Part shown: positions 7,587-17,137 of the stretch, piece by piece
Layout of the letters: the number at the start of each line of letters is the position of its first letter
How positions within the stretch are numbered: the stretch's first letter is position 1
From: Nocardioides bizhenqiangii
Lineage (GTDB): Bacteria; Actinomycetota; Actinomycetes; Propionibacteriales; Nocardioidaceae
Assembly (NCBI RefSeq): GCF_034661235.1
Contig: NZ_CP141059.1
Location: 992,001-1,056,000, forward strand
Direction of reading: 5' to 3'
Length of the DNA: 64,000 nucleotides
Notes under the pieces: generated by a model
The model's input: only the letters and a program-made list of their open reading frames with translations
Told to the model about the DNA's origin: nothing
Databases searched by the model: none
Program-made: the position numbers and the translations under genes

Positions 7587-8423
7587 TCAGGCAGATCGAT
7601 CGTCGGCCACGGGCACGTCGACCCGCTCGGCTCCGGCATAGATGTTCATGCCGCCGTCCCGGACGAAGCCGGCCACGGTCATCCCGGCTTCCACTGCCAG
7701 GTCGACGGCTAGCGTCGAGGGCGCCGACACCGCCGACAGGACCGGCACCCCGGCCATCCACGCCTTCTGCACCAGCTCGAAAGACAGGCGACCGCTGACC
7801 TGCAGGATGCAGCCGCGCAAGGGGAGCCGGTCGGCGGCCAGTGCCCAACCGACCACCTTGTCGACGGCGTTGTGGCGCCCGACGTCCTCCCGCAGGCACA
7901 GCAGGTCGCCGTTCGCCGTGAACAAGCCGGCCGCGTGCAGCCCGCCGGTCCGTTCGAACACCGCCTGTCCCGCCCGCAGCCGGTCCGGCAGCCCGGCCAA
8001 CAGGGTCGAGCTCACGCGGGCGGGGTCGTCGGCCACGGACCAGCGCGCGGAGGTGCGGACCTGGTCGAGGCTGTCCTTCCCGCACACTCCGCACGCGCTC
8101 GAGACGAAGAGCCGGCGAGCGTCGTCCGGCACCGCGACGTGCGCGGCGACCGTCACGTCGACCTGGTTGTACGTCCGGTCGGGGCGCCCAGTGGCGCAGT
8201 ACCGCACCGCGACGACGTCCCGAGCCGCAGTCAGCATGCCTTCCGAGACGAGGAACCCGGTCGCGAGCTCGAAGTCATCGCCGGGCGTGCGCATGGTGAC
8301 GGCGACCTGCCTACCGCCGACGCGGATCTCCATCGGCTCCTCCACGGCGAGGCTGTCTCCTCTCGACGACGTGGCCCCTGCCCGTAGTCGCAGCACTCGG
8401 CGCCGGTCGGATCGCCTGCCCAT
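7587..8423 (-). CDS. fdhD: Formate dehydrogenase accessory sulfurtransferase FdhD
   Basis: FdhD carries sulfur from a cysteine desulfurase to the molybdenum cofactor of formate dehydrogenase and is needed for its activity. The 278-residue protein has the catalytic SACGVCGKDS loop (C111 and C114), GLHAAGLF and EDVGRHNAVDKV. The MGRRSDRRRVLR start is normal for the family. It lies just downstream of purU, which releases formate, and the window also encodes the FdhF/YdeP-type molybdopterin enzyme at 37002, the probable client. A 13-codon frame with a strong ribosome binding site precedes it. Confidence 0.93.
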   Translation of the reverse strand: MGRRSDRRRVLRLRAGATSSRGDSLAVEEPMEIRVGGRQVAVTMRTPGDDFELATGFLVSEGMLTAARDVVAVRYCATGRPDRTYNQVDVTVAAHVAVPDDARRLFVSSACGVCGKDSLDQVRTSARWSVADDPARVSSTLLAGLPDRLRAGQAVFERTGGLHAAGLFTANGDLLCLREDVGRHNAVDKVVGWALAADRLPLRGCILQVSGRLSFELVQKAWMAGVPVLSAVSAPSTLAVDLAVEAGMTVAGFVRDGGMNIYAGAERVDVPVADDRSA

Positions 8424-8424
8424 G

Positions 8425-8466
8425 TCAGCCCGGCACCGTCTCTCGCATCCGGACGGTGACGGGCAT
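8425..8466 (-). CDS. Possible 13-residue leader peptide before fdhD
   Basis: AAGGAGAGTC lies directly before an ATG at 8466, followed by MPVTVRMRETVPG and a stop. The stop is one base from the fdhD ATG (TGACATG). fdhD itself has no clear ribosome binding site, so reading this frame may deliver ribosomes to fdhD by reinitiation. Equally, it could be a coincidence of a short spacer. Confidence 0.32.
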   Translation of the reverse strand: MPVTVRMRETVPG

Positions 8467-8503
8467 GACTCTCCTTCGGATGGAACGGGTCGGGGCGGGC
8501 TGG

Positions 8504-9367
8504 TCAGCGGAAGACGACGGTGTGGGTGCGGTCCAGGAGCACTCGGTGCTCACTGTGCCAGCGGATCGCCCGGGCGAGGACCTGCGCCTCGACGTCGCGG
8601 CCGGCCGAGGTCATCGCCGCCGGGTCGAGCGAGTGGTCGACGCGGACGACGTCCTGCTCGATGATCGGGCCCTCGTCGAGGTCCGCGGTGACGTAGTGCG
8701 CGGTCGCGCCGACCAGCTTGACGCCACGGGCGTGCGCCTGGTGGTAGGGCTTGGCGCCCTTGAAGCTCGGCAGGAACGAGTGGTGGATGTTGATCGCGCG
8801 GCCCTCGAGCTTGCCGCACAGCTCGTCGGAGAGCACCTGCATGTAGCGCGCGAGCACCACGAGGTCGACGTCCAGGGTGTCGACCAGCTCGAGCAGCCGC
8901 GCCTCGGCCTCCGGCTTCGTCTCCCGCGTGACCGGCACGTGGTAGAAGGGGATGCCGTTGGCCTCGGCGACGCCCTCGAAGTCGCGGTGGTTGGACACGA
9001 TCCCGGGGATCTCGATGTTCAGCGCGCCGGTCTGGGTGCGGAACAGCAGGTCGTTCAGGCAGTGCCCGAACTTGGAGACCATCAGCAGGGTCCGGGTGGG
9101 CGTCCGCACGTCGTGCAGCTGCCAGGCCATGGCGAACTGCTGCGCCACCGGGGCGAACTCCTGACGCAGCTGCTCGGGGTCGGCGTTGTCGAGCCGGAAT
9201 TGGACCCGCATGAAGAAGCGGTCCGTGAGCCGGTCGTCGAACTGCTGGCTGGCACTGATGTTGCCGCCGTGCTCCATGACGAAGCGGCTGACGGCGAACA
9301 CGATGCCGGGGGCCTCCGGACAGGTCAGCGTGAGCACGTACTCGTCGCTGGTCGAAGGGTGGTTCAT
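8504..9367 (-). CDS. purU: Formyltetrahydrofolate deformylase PurU
   Basis: PurU hydrolyses 10-formyl-THF to formate and THF. The 287 residues show an N-terminal ACT-like part (TCPEAPGIVFAVSRF) and a formyltransferase-like catalytic domain with INIHHSFLPSFKGAKPYHQA and GATAHYVTADLDEGPIIEQD. The ATG at 9367 follows GGAGATCCGG. In this island it would regenerate THF loaded with betaine-derived methyl carbon, handing formate to formate dehydrogenase. The upstream region carries a copy of the island operator (9380-9394) and a second half-site at 9407-9413. Confidence 0.95.
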   Translation of the reverse strand: MNHPSTSDEYVLTLTCPEAPGIVFAVSRFVMEHGGNISASQQFDDRLTDRFFMRVQFRLDNADPEQLRQEFAPVAQQFAMAWQLHDVRTPTRTLLMVSKFGHCLNDLLFRTQTGALNIEIPGIVSNHRDFEGVAEANGIPFYHVPVTRETKPEAEARLLELVDTLDVDLVVLARYMQVLSDELCGKLEGRAINIHHSFLPSFKGAKPYHQAHARGVKLVGATAHYVTADLDEGPIIEQDVVRVDHSLDPAAMTSAGRDVEAQVLARAIRWHSEHRVLLDRTHTVVFR

Positions 9368-9379
9368 CCGGATCTCCTT

Positions 9380-9413
9380 TTGCGTAATACACAACACGCT
9401 GAGCGATACGCAA
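9380..9413 (-). promoter_or_regulatory. Island operator copy upstream of purU
   Basis: Read on the plus strand, TTGCGtaataCACAA (9380-9394) matches TTGCG-N5-CGCAA with one mismatch, and TACGCAA follows at 9407-9413. On the transcribed strand ATTACGCAA lies directly before the AGGAG site, as it also does before the dimethylglycine oxidase gene. Confidence 0.6.
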
Positions 9414-9469
9414 CAGCCTGCCGTACCAACCAACGCCTGGTCAAGAGGTGATCTCGATCGTTGGGGAAC

Positions 9470-9513
9470 AAAAAGGCGACGCGCCCGGCCGGGGTAGATC
9501 CCCGGTCGGGCGC
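9470..9513 (-). terminator. Rho-independent terminator after the betaine ABC operon
   Basis: GCGCCCGGCCGGGG (9481-9494) and CCCCGGTCGGGCGC (9500-9513) form a 14-bp stem with one G-U pair and a 5-nt loop. On the minus strand it is followed after a short gap by five T. It lies between the substrate-binding protein gene and the purU promoter, separating the two leftward units. Confidence 0.85.
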
Positions 9514-9548
9514 GTGCTGGTGCTGTCGTCGGACAGCGTCCGATCAGA

Positions 9549-10535
9549 TCACTGGGGAAGCCAGGCCTCGACCTTGTCGGGGTTCTCCTCGATCCACCGG
9601 GCGGCGGCGTCCTCGGGCGACATGCCCTCGGACGTGATGTAGGAGGCGACCTGGTTCTGGTCCTCGTTGGTCCAGGAGAAGTTCTGCACCAGCGCCGCGG
9701 CGGTGGAGTCGGACTCGATGAACTCGGTGCGCGCGACCTTCTTCAGCTCGGTCTCCGCGTAGTCGCAGGCGACCGCGGACTTGTCGGCGTCACAGCCTTC
9801 CTCGTACGGCGGCAGCGAGACCCGCTCCATCGGCACCTCGGCGTGGATGTACTGCGGCTCCCAGAAGTAGCCGATCAGCCATTCCTTGTTTTCCTGGGCC
9901 TTCTTGAACGCCTGCACCGTCGCGGTCTCTCCACCCGAGAAGACCACCTTGTAGTCCAGGTCGAGGTTCTCGACGATCGCCTCGTCGTACTGGGTGAAGG
10001 TCGGGTCGGACCCCAGGAACTGGCCCTTGCCGTCGGACTCCGAGGTCTCGAACTCGTCGGCGTAGTCGTTGAGGTTCTCCCACTCCATGATGTCTGGGTG
10101 GTCCTCCGCGAGCCACTGGGGGACGTACCACCCGATGATCCCCACGTTGCCGGGCGAGCCGACGTCCTGGGCGTAGCCCCCGTCCTCGGCGGCCTTCAGT
10201 TCCTCGGCGTGCGACCACTCCTCGAGGATCACGTCGCCGTCCCCGGACTTCAGCGCCTGGTACGACGGGCCGCCCTCCTTCAGGTCGAGGTAGGTGACGT
10301 TGCACGCCAGCTTCTCCTCGGCGACGGCGCCGACGACGTAGGCGTCCGCGGTGAAGCCGACCCAGGGGTTGACGATGATGTTGAAGTCCCCGCAGGTGCC
10401 GCCGGCCTCGGCGATCTTCTCCTCGTTGGCCTTCGTCTCGTCACCCACCGAGCCTCCCCCACAGGCCGTGAGCACCAGCACCCCGCTCGAGGCGAGCGCG
10501 GCGAGCCCGGCCCACCGCTTGTTCAGATCAAGCAC
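9549..10535 (-). CDS. proX: Glycine betaine/choline ABC transporter substrate-binding lipoprotein
   Basis: The 328-residue product has a signal peptide and lipobox ending VLTACGGG (Cys25), so it is anchored outside the membrane. The body is of the OpuAC type, with NPWVGFTADAYVVGAVAEEKL and EGGPSYQALKSGDGDVILEEW, which in relatives help frame an aromatic cage for quaternary amines. Trp residues such as W147 and W231-type positions fit that role. It follows the permease and ATPase genes and ends at the terminator. Betaine, choline or carnitine are all possible ligands; the neighbours favour choline or betaine. Confidence 0.9.
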   Translation of the reverse strand: MLDLNKRWAGLAALASSGVLVLTACGGGSVGDETKANEEKIAEAGGTCGDFNIIVNPWVGFTADAYVVGAVAEEKLACNVTYLDLKEGGPSYQALKSGDGDVILEEWSHAEELKAAEDGGYAQDVGSPGNVGIIGWYVPQWLAEDHPDIMEWENLNDYADEFETSESDGKGQFLGSDPTFTQYDEAIVENLDLDYKVVFSGGETATVQAFKKAQENKEWLIGYFWEPQYIHAEVPMERVSLPPYEEGCDADKSAVACDYAETELKKVARTEFIESDSTAAALVQNFSWTNEDQNQVASYITSEGMSPEDAAARWIEENPDKVEAWLPQ

Positions 10536-10607
10536 TTTCTACTCCCTTTGATTTGTCCCTTGTGCGTGCCGCGTTCGCGGCACTGTCCTGCGTCGGTGAC
10601 ACCCGAC

Positions 10608-12647
10608 CTACCCAGAGCGGCGCCACCCCCCGAAGCCACGGCTGCGCACCGAGCCGGAGCGGGCCGGAGCGCCCGCACCTGCCCGCTCCGCCGCCGACCG
10701 CATCACGCGGTCGATCATGATCCCGAGCAGGACGATCGAGAGGCCGGCGGCCAGTCCCTTGCCCGCGTACTCCCCGTTGGCCAGACCGAAGACCACGTCG
10801 TAGCCGAGTGCTCCGGCTCCCACGAGGCCGCCGATGACGACCATGGCGAGCACGTAGAGCAGACCCTGGTTGGTGGCCAGCACCAGCGACCCCTTCGCCA
10901 TCGGCAACTGGACCTTCGTGATCTCCTGCCAGGTCGTGGAGCCGGTCGACCGGCCCGCCTCCACCACCTCGGGTGACACCGCGCGGACGCCGTCGGCGAC
11001 CAGCTTGATCGCCGCGGGCGCGGCGTAGATGACCGCCGCCACGATCGCGGTGAAGCGCGTGGGCCCGAAGAGTGCGAGCACCGGGATGAGGTAGACGAAG
11101 GCCGGGATGGTCTGACCCCCGTCGAGCAGCGGTCGGAGGGCGAGGTCGACCGCCCTGCGACGGGCCATCCACACCCCGAAGACCACGCCGAGCACCATGA
11201 CCAGCAAGGTGGCCACCAGGGTCATGTTCAGGACGACCATGGTGTCGTGCCAGAGGTCCAGCTGGTAGATAACGGCCAGGCACAGCACGGTGGGCACGAT
11301 CGCCTTCCGGCCCCCGATGACCACCCCCAGCAGCAGCAGCCCGGCACAGCTCAACCACCACGGCGAGTCGGCCAGCAGTGACTCCATGGGGTTCAGCAGT
11401 CCGTAGGAGACCAGGTCGGCGAGCTTGCCCGCCACGGTGTCGAGGACGGACGTGATCGAGCCCATCCACGAGTTGGCGACGTCGGCCGTCGAACGTCCCC
11501 ACGTCGTCGCCGGGAAGTTCGCGGCGTCGATGGCGTAGCGGGAGTACCAGACCGCGACCGCGACGGGGACGAGCAGTGCGCCGAGCACGAGCCGCCGGCG
11601 CCGCGGGTCCTCGCCGCCACCACGCGCGACGCGCTCCGAGCGCTCGCTGGCTGCCGTCGTGGTGCGGTCGAGCATGATTCCCGTCAGGACGATCAGTAGC
11701 CCCGGCACCAGGCCCGCGCCGAAGTCGTTCCGCGTCAGCGCCGACAGCACCGGCTTCCCGAGCCCGGGGCCGTTGATGTACGAGGCGATGATGGCCATCG
11801 ACAGCGCCGCGAGGATGGTCTGGTTGAGGCCGAGGATGATGGTCTTGCGCGCCATCGGGATCTGTACCTTGACCAGCCGCTGCCACGTCGTCTGCCCGAG
11901 CGAGTCCGTCGCCTCGATCGCCGCCGGCGACACGTCGCGGATGCCGAAGCCGGAGATGCGAACGATCGGCGGCAGCGCGTAGGCCAGCGTGCAGATCACC
12001 GCGGTCGGGGCACCGATGCCGAAGAGGATGACGACGAAGATCAGGTAGACGAACGTCGGCATCGTCTGCAGCAGGTCGAGGCCGAGCGTGACCACGCGGG
12101 CCGCCGTGGAGCTCAGCGCGATCAAGATGGCGAGCGGGAAGCCGATGACGACGGCGAAACCGACCGACACCAGCGTCACGATCAGCAGGTCGATCGAGTC
12201 CTCCCAGAACCCGAAGAGCCCGAACGCGAGGAAGGAAGCGGCGACCAGCAGCGCGATCCGCCAGTTCGCGACGGCGTACCCGACCCAGGTGGCGACGGCG
12301 GTGACGCCGAGCCACCCGATGGTCGGTGCCGGCCGCGGCGGCGTCGGGGTGGCGATGAGTCCGCGGAGGGAGTCGATGATCGCGTTGATGAAGTTCGCGA
12401 TCCCCTGGGTGACCGGGTTGTCGCCGAAGGTGCCGACCCGGTCCGACAGTCGCGCGTGGAAATCCGTCTGGTCCTGGCCCGAGAGGGCGAGGGTGTCGGT
12501 GCCCTTGGTGAAGCTCCACACCACGATCCAGCCGGCGAGGATGGTCAGGACCCACACCCAGCGCGGAATGCCCTGGGTCGGCTCGGTCGGCGGGGGGACG
12601 GCGCCAGGCTGGACCTGCTTGGCCGGCGCCACGGTTGCGGTGGTCAT
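10608..12647 (-). CDS. proW: Betaine/choline ABC permease with two fused membrane domains
   Basis: At 679 residues this is about twice the usual ProW length. Two copies of the binding-protein-dependent permease domain are seen. Each carries an EAA-type loop: AIEATDSLGQTTWQRLVKVQIPMA in the first half and VVEAGRSTGSTTWQEITKVQLPMA in the second (given in pieces of the same pattern GxTTWQ...QxPMA). One gene thus probably supplies the whole channel dimer. The start ATG shares one base with the ATPase stop (TGATG). It belongs to the betB-betA-proV-proW-proX unit. Confidence 0.9.
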   Translation of the reverse strand: MTTATVAPAKQVQPGAVPPPTEPTQGIPRWVWVLTILAGWIVVWSFTKGTDTLALSGQDQTDFHARLSDRVGTFGDNPVTQGIANFINAIIDSLRGLIATPTPPRPAPTIGWLGVTAVATWVGYAVANWRIALLVAASFLAFGLFGFWEDSIDLLIVTLVSVGFAVVIGFPLAILIALSSTAARVVTLGLDLLQTMPTFVYLIFVVILFGIGAPTAVICTLAYALPPIVRISGFGIRDVSPAAIEATDSLGQTTWQRLVKVQIPMARKTIILGLNQTILAALSMAIIASYINGPGLGKPVLSALTRNDFGAGLVPGLLIVLTGIMLDRTTTAASERSERVARGGGEDPRRRRLVLGALLVPVAVAVWYSRYAIDAANFPATTWGRSTADVANSWMGSITSVLDTVAGKLADLVSYGLLNPMESLLADSPWWLSCAGLLLLGVVIGGRKAIVPTVLCLAVIYQLDLWHDTMVVLNMTLVATLLVMVLGVVFGVWMARRRAVDLALRPLLDGGQTIPAFVYLIPVLALFGPTRFTAIVAAVIYAAPAAIKLVADGVRAVSPEVVEAGRSTGSTTWQEITKVQLPMAKGSLVLATNQGLLYVLAMVVIGGLVGAGALGYDVVFGLANGEYAGKGLAAGLSIVLLGIMIDRVMRSAAERAGAGAPARSGSVRSRGFGGWRRSG

Positions 12648-13714
12648 CAGCGCTCCTCGGCCACGACCACCCGCAGGATGTCCTCGTCATCCACCATGCC
12701 GACGATCCGGTCGCCTTCAGCGACCCGGACCGGTCCGTGGTGGGCGAGCACCACCCGAGCGGCCTCCCGCACGATGACGTCGGACTGCAGCACCGGGGCG
12801 TCTGAGGGGACCTGGTCGGTCACCGGCCGCATCACCCAGCGCAGGGTGAGGACATGCGACCTCGGCACGTCGCTCACGAACTCCCTGACGTACTCGTCGG
12901 CCGGGGCCGCGACCACCTCGTCCGGGCGACCGATCTGGACGATCTCGCCGTCGCGCATGATCAGGATCCGGTCACCCAGCTTGAGGGCCTCCGACAGGTC
13001 ATGGGTGATGAACACCATGGTCTTGCGGAGCTCCTGGTGGAGGCGGATGACCTCGTTCTGCATATCGCGCCGGATGAGCGGGTCGAGCGCGGAGAAGGGC
13101 TCGTCGAAGAGCAGCATGTCGGGCTCGTTGGCCAGGGCGCGGGCCAGGCCGACGCGCTGCTGCATGCCGCCGGAGAGCTGGTCGGGGTAGGAGTTCTCGT
13201 ACCCGGTGAGGCCGACCAGGTCGACCATCCGCATGGCGCGCTCCCGACGCTCGGCCTTCTTCTCCCCCCGCACCTCGAGCCCGTAGGAGACGTTGTCGAC
13301 GACCTTGCGGTGCGGGAGCAGCCCGAAGTGCTGGAAGACCATCGAGACGTGGTGGCGACGCAGGGCACGGAGCTGGCTCCCGGTGGCCGAGGTGATGTCC
13401 TGGCCGTTCAGCACGATCGAGCCGTAGGTGGGTTCGATGAGCCGGGTGAGGAGGCGCACCAGGGTGGACTTGCCCGATCCCGACAGGCCCATCACCACGA
13501 AGACCTCGCCGGGCGACACGTCGAAGCTGACGTCCTTGACGCCGACGACGCACCCGGTCCTGGCCTTGAGCTCGGCGCGGGAGAGGTCGGCGTCCGGAGA
13601 GCCGATGACCCTGTTAGCTCGCGGGCCGAAGATCTTCCAGAGGTTGCGCACCGACAGTGCGTACTCCGCGCTGTCGGCCGTGGATTCCTCCTGGCGCTCG
13701 GACAGGATCGTCAT
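12647..13714 (-). CDS. proV: Glycine betaine/proline ABC transporter ATPase with CBS region
   Basis: The 355 residues contain a Walker [10 protein letters not shown] (77-84 region), the signature [15 protein letters not shown], Walker [13 protein letters not shown] and the H-loop THDLSEAL. The C-terminal part, from about 290, resembles a CBS module ending [13 protein letters not shown]; such modules sense ionic strength or nucleotides in OpuA-type importers. The start overlaps the betA stop (ATGA) and the end overlaps proW, so expression follows choline oxidation genes. Confidence 0.93.
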   Translation of the reverse strand: MTILSERQEESTADSAEYALSVRNLWKIFGPRANRVIGSPDADLSRAELKARTGCVVGVKDVSFDVSPGEVFVVMGLSGSGKSTLVRLLTRLIEPTYGSIVLNGQDITSATGSQLRALRRHHVSMVFQHFGLLPHRKVVDNVSYGLEVRGEKKAERRERAMRMVDLVGLTGYENSYPDQLSGGMQQRVGLARALANEPDMLLFDEPFSALDPLIRRDMQNEVIRLHQELRKTMVFITHDLSEALKLGDRILIMRDGEIVQIGRPDEVVAAPADEYVREFVSDVPRSHVLTLRWVMRPVTDQVPSDAPVLQSDVIVREAARVVLAHHGPVRVAEGDRIVGMVDDEDILRVVVAEER

Positions 13715-15411
13715 GGCTGCTCCTCGTTGTTGCGGCTGTCGCCGGGCGGGTAGAGAGGCGTGTCGTCGCGGTAGCGGTAGAACGGCACGTCAGCCGGGGG
13801 GAGGGGAGTGTTGCCGGCGATCAGGTCAGCAGCCTTCTCGGCCACCATCATCACCGGCGCGTAGATGTTGCCGTTCGTGACGAACGGGAAGACCGAGGCG
13901 TCGACGACGCGCAGGCCCTCGGTCCCGTGCACCTTCATCGTGCCGGGATCGACCACCGACATCTCGTCGATGCCCATCTTCGCGGTGCACGAGGGGTGGA
14001 GGGCGGTCTCGGCGTCCTCGGCGACCCACTCGAGGATCTCCTCGTCGGTCTCGACGGACGGTCCCGGCGAGATCTCCCCGTCGTTGTACGGCGCGAACGC
14101 CGGCTGCGTGAGGATGTCGCGGGCGACCCGGACCGCCTCCACCCACTCCTTCCGGTCGGTCGGGGTCGACAGGTAGTTGAACAGCAGGGAGGGGTGCTCG
14201 CGCGGGTCCTTGGACCTGATCCGCACGTGACCGCGGGTGTCGGCGTACATCGGGCCGATGTGCACCTGGTAGCCGTGCCCCTCGATGGGCGAGGAGCCGT
14301 CGTACCGGATGGCGATCGGCAGGAAGTGGAACATCAGGTTGGGGTAGTCGACCTCGTCGTTGCTTCGCGCGAAGCCGCCGCCCTCGAAATGGTTGGTCGC
14401 GCCGAGGCCCTTGCGCTGGAACAGCCACTGGTAGGCGATCTTCGGTCGCTGGTGCCAGCGGAGGCCCGGCGCGATCGAGACCGGCTGCTTCGAGGCGTAC
14501 TGGATGTAGACCTCGAGGTGGTCCTGCAGGTTCTCACCGACGCCCGGGAGGTCGTGGACGACGTCGATGCCGAGCCCGCGCAGGTGCGCCGCGTCGCCGA
14601 CGCCGGAAAGCTGGAGCAGCTGAGGGGTGTTGATCGCGCCACCGCAGAGGACGACCTCACCGGCCTCGACGCTGCGGCGTCGGCGACCCGCGCGCTCGTA
14701 GTCGACTCCGACCGCGCGCTGGCCACGGAACCGGACGCCGGTCACGAACGCCATGGTCTCGACGTCCAGGTTCTTGCGGTGCCGCACGGGGTGCAGATAG
14801 GCGCGGGCAGCGGAGAGCCGGCGACTGCGGTAGACGTTGCGGTCGAAGCGGGCGAAGCCCTCCTGCCGGTAGCCGTTGACGTCGTCGGTGAGGGGGTAGC
14901 CCGCCTCCTGCGCAGCCTGGAAGAACGCGCCGAACAGCGGATTCTCGGCAGGCCCGCGCTCGAGCTTGAGGGGGCCGTCGCCGCCGCGCCAGTCGTCGGC
15001 ACCGGCCAGGCAGCTCTCCATGCGCTTGAAGTACGGCAGGCAGTGGAGGTAGTCCCACTCCTTCATCCCGGGCTCGGCCGCCCAGCGCTCGTAGTCGAGC
15101 GGGTTGCCCCGCTGGAAGATCATCCCGTTGATGCTGCTCGAGCCGCCGAGCACCTTGCCGCGAGCGTGGAAGACCCGGCGGCCGTTCATGTACGGCTCGG
15201 GGTCGGTCTCGTACTTCCAGTCGTAGAGCCGGTTCCCGATCGGGAACGGCAGCGCGGCCGGCATGTGGACCAGGGGGTCGATGCGGTAGTCGCTGTGGCC
15301 CGCCTCGAGCACCAGCACGCTGGTGCCGGGGTCGGCCGAGAGCCGGTTGGCGAGGGCGCATCCCGCCGAACCGCCGCCCACGATCACGAAGTCGTAGCGC
15401 TTGGAAGCCAT
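13711..15411 (-). CDS. betA: Choline dehydrogenase (GMC oxidoreductase)
   Basis: BetA oxidises choline to betaine aldehyde with FAD. The 566-residue protein opens [19 protein letters not shown] and has the GMC signatures [17 protein letters not shown] and [15 protein letters not shown]. The C-terminal catalytic region includes [11 protein letters not shown] and [14 protein letters not shown]. It lies 10 bp after betB and overlaps proV by 4 bp. Pairing with BetB and a betaine importer makes choline the likely substrate rather than another alcohol. Confidence 0.93.
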   Translation of the reverse strand: MASKRYDFVIVGGGSAGCALANRLSADPGTSVLVLEAGHSDYRIDPLVHMPAALPFPIGNRLYDWKYETDPEPYMNGRRVFHARGKVLGGSSSINGMIFQRGNPLDYERWAAEPGMKEWDYLHCLPYFKRMESCLAGADDWRGGDGPLKLERGPAENPLFGAFFQAAQEAGYPLTDDVNGYRQEGFARFDRNVYRSRRLSAARAYLHPVRHRKNLDVETMAFVTGVRFRGQRAVGVDYERAGRRRRSVEAGEVVLCGGAINTPQLLQLSGVGDAAHLRGLGIDVVHDLPGVGENLQDHLEVYIQYASKQPVSIAPGLRWHQRPKIAYQWLFQRKGLGATNHFEGGGFARSNDEVDYPNLMFHFLPIAIRYDGSSPIEGHGYQVHIGPMYADTRGHVRIRSKDPREHPSLLFNYLSTPTDRKEWVEAVRVARDILTQPAFAPYNDGEISPGPSVETDEEILEWVAEDAETALHPSCTAKMGIDEMSVVDPGTMKVHGTEGLRVVDASVFPFVTNGNIYAPVMMVAEKAADLIAGNTPLPPADVPFYRYRDDTPLYPPGDSRNNEEQP

Positions 15412-15421
15412 CTCGTCGTCC

Positions 15422-16891
15422 TTATCCCGCGAACCAGCGCTGCTCGGCCGGTCGGATGTTGTGCCAGACGTGCTTGGTCTCGCGGTACTCCTCGAGACCG
15501 GCCAGCCCGAGCTCGCGCCCGATGCCGGACTGCTTGAACCCGCCCCACTCCGCCTGCGGGACGTAGGGGTGGTAGTCGTTGATCCAGACCGTGCCCATCC
15601 GCAGCCGGCCCGCGACCCGCTGCGCCTTGCCGGCGTCCTGGGTCCAGACCGCGCCCGCGAGCCCGTAGATGCTGTCGTTGGCGATGGCGACCGCGTCGTC
15701 CTCGCTGGTGAACGTCTCCACGGTCAGCACCGGGCCGAACGACTCGTCCCGGGTGACCCTCATGTCGCGCCGGCAGCCGTCGAGGACGGTCGGCAGGTAG
15801 TAGTAGCCGTCGGACAGGGCGGGATCGTCCGGACGCCGGCCGCCGCAGCGCAGCACGGCTCCTTCGGCCAGGCCCGCGGCGACGTACGCCTCGACCTTGT
15901 CGCGGTGGGCAGCGCTGGTGAGGGGGCCGGTCTCGGCCTTCTCGTCGAAGGGCCCGCCGAGCCGGATCCGCTCGGCGCGCTCGACGAGGGCGTCGACGAA
16001 CGCGTCGTGCACCGACTCCTCGACCAGGAGCCGGGCTCCGGCGGAACAGACCTGGCCCGAGTGGAGGAAGACCGCGGTGAGGGCGAAGTCGAGGGCCACG
16101 TCGAGGTCCGCGTCGGCGAACACGATGTTGGGGTTCTTGCCGCCGAGCTCGAGGGCGACCTTCTTCACGGTGCCAGCCGCGGCGGCCATCAGCAGCTTGC
16201 CGGTGGCGAGCCCGCCGGTGAACGACACGAGGTCGACACGGGGGTCCTCCGAGAGCGGTGCGCCGGCGGTGGGACCGGCACCGAGGACGAGGTTGCCGAC
16301 ACCGGCGGGCAGGCCCGCCTCGGCAAGCAGCTTCATCAGGTGGATCGCGGTGTGGGGCGTCAGCTCGCTCGGCTTGAGCACGAAGGAGTTGCCGGCGGCC
16401 AGGCAGGGCGCGACCTTCCAGGACGTCTGGAGCAGCGGGTAGTTCCACGGGGTGATCAGGCCGCAGACGCCGATCGGCTCGCGCACGACCCGGCTGACGA
16501 CGTCGGCGTTGCCGGTGTCGACGACCCGGCCGGAGTCCTCGGCGGCGATCCGGCCGTAGTGCCGGAAGACCCCGACGACGTCGTCGACGTCGTACTCGGA
16601 CTCGACCAGGCGCTTGCCGGTGTCCAGCGACTCGAGCCGGGCGACGACGTCCTTGTCGCGCTCGAGCAGGGCGGCGACCCGCAGCAGGAGGTCTCCGCGC
16701 TCGCGGCTGGAGCTCCGCGGCCACGCACCCTCGTGGAAAGCCCGGTGCGCCGCGTCGATAGCGTCCTCGGTGTCCTCGCGGCCGGCCTCGTCGACCTCGC
16801 CGGCCAGGGTGCCGTCGGCCGGGCAGCGGATCTCGCGGCGCTGCCCCGAACGGGCGGCCACCCAGTGACCATCGACGTACAGCACGGGCAC
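15422..16891 (-). CDS. betB: Betaine aldehyde dehydrogenase
   Basis: BetB oxidises betaine aldehyde to glycine betaine with NAD(P)+. The GTG at 16891 gives 489 residues, the normal size for the family. It follows a GGGAGAGG purine run 12 nt upstream and a nearer AGGGCGG; a GTG at 16885 is also possible. [22 protein letters not shown], the catalytic-Glu motif ELGGKNPN and the catalytic Cys in SGQVCSAG are all present, as is ESFGPV. It is the first gene of the leftward uptake and oxidation unit, controlled from two palindromes at 16920-16955. Confidence 0.93.
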   Translation of the reverse strand: MPVLYVDGHWVAARSGQRREIRCPADGTLAGEVDEAGREDTEDAIDAAHRAFHEGAWPRSSSRERGDLLLRVAALLERDKDVVARLESLDTGKRLVESEYDVDDVVGVFRHYGRIAAEDSGRVVDTGNADVVSRVVREPIGVCGLITPWNYPLLQTSWKVAPCLAAGNSFVLKPSELTPHTAIHLMKLLAEAGLPAGVGNLVLGAGPTAGAPLSEDPRVDLVSFTGGLATGKLLMAAAAGTVKKVALELGGKNPNIVFADADLDVALDFALTAVFLHSGQVCSAGARLLVEESVHDAFVDALVERAERIRLGGPFDEKAETGPLTSAAHRDKVEAYVAAGLAEGAVLRCGGRRPDDPALSDGYYYLPTVLDGCRRDMRVTRDESFGPVLTVETFTSEDDAVAIANDSIYGLAGAVWTQDAGKAQRVAGRLRMGTVWINDYHPYVPQAEWGGFKQSGIGRELGLAGLEEYRETKHVWHNIRPAEQRWFAG

Positions 16892-16919
16892 GATCCGCCC
16901 TACCTCTCCCAGTTCAGCA

Positions 16920-16955
16920 GTAGCGCAATGCGCTACCCGTTGCTTCCTTCGCAAC
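16920..16955 (-). promoter_or_regulatory. Two palindromes upstream of betB, island operator copy
   Basis: GTAGCGCAATGCGCTAC at 16920-16936 is a perfect 17-bp palindrome around a single A. GTTGC (16939-16943) and GCAAC (16951-16955) form a second one, giving TTGCTtccttCGCAA at 16940-16954, one mismatch from TTGCG-N5-CGCAA. Both lie 29-64 bp before the betB start, where a promoter is expected. Confidence 0.65.
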
Positions 16956-17137
16956 TTGTTGGTGGGTTGAGAGTGGTGGCGCCGAGTGCCCGTGTCAAGG
17001 GTTCGGGCAGCCGTAACGCAACGTTCACCGGCGTCGGCGCCTGCATGAAACCTCGGAGGCGGTCGCGCACGACGAAGGCCGGGACCGGCCCGCGTGCGGA
17101 CTTGGTCCCGGCCGTGAGGGGGTCGGGCGAGCTGCGC
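16956..17137 (-). terminator. Gap with a GC hairpin downstream of the IclR gene
   Basis: The gap between betB and the iclR stop contains GGCCGGGACC at 17077-17086 and its exact inverse GGTCCCGGCC at 17104-17113, with a 17-nt loop. No T run follows, so it may be a weak terminator for the leftward regulator gene or only a structured spacer. The rest shows nothing else clear. Confidence 0.35.

Noticed and set aside
17077..17113. Operator palindrome downstream of the IclR gene
   Set aside because: The repeat differs from the island motif and lies at the 3' side of the gene, so a transcript-end hairpin is more likely.
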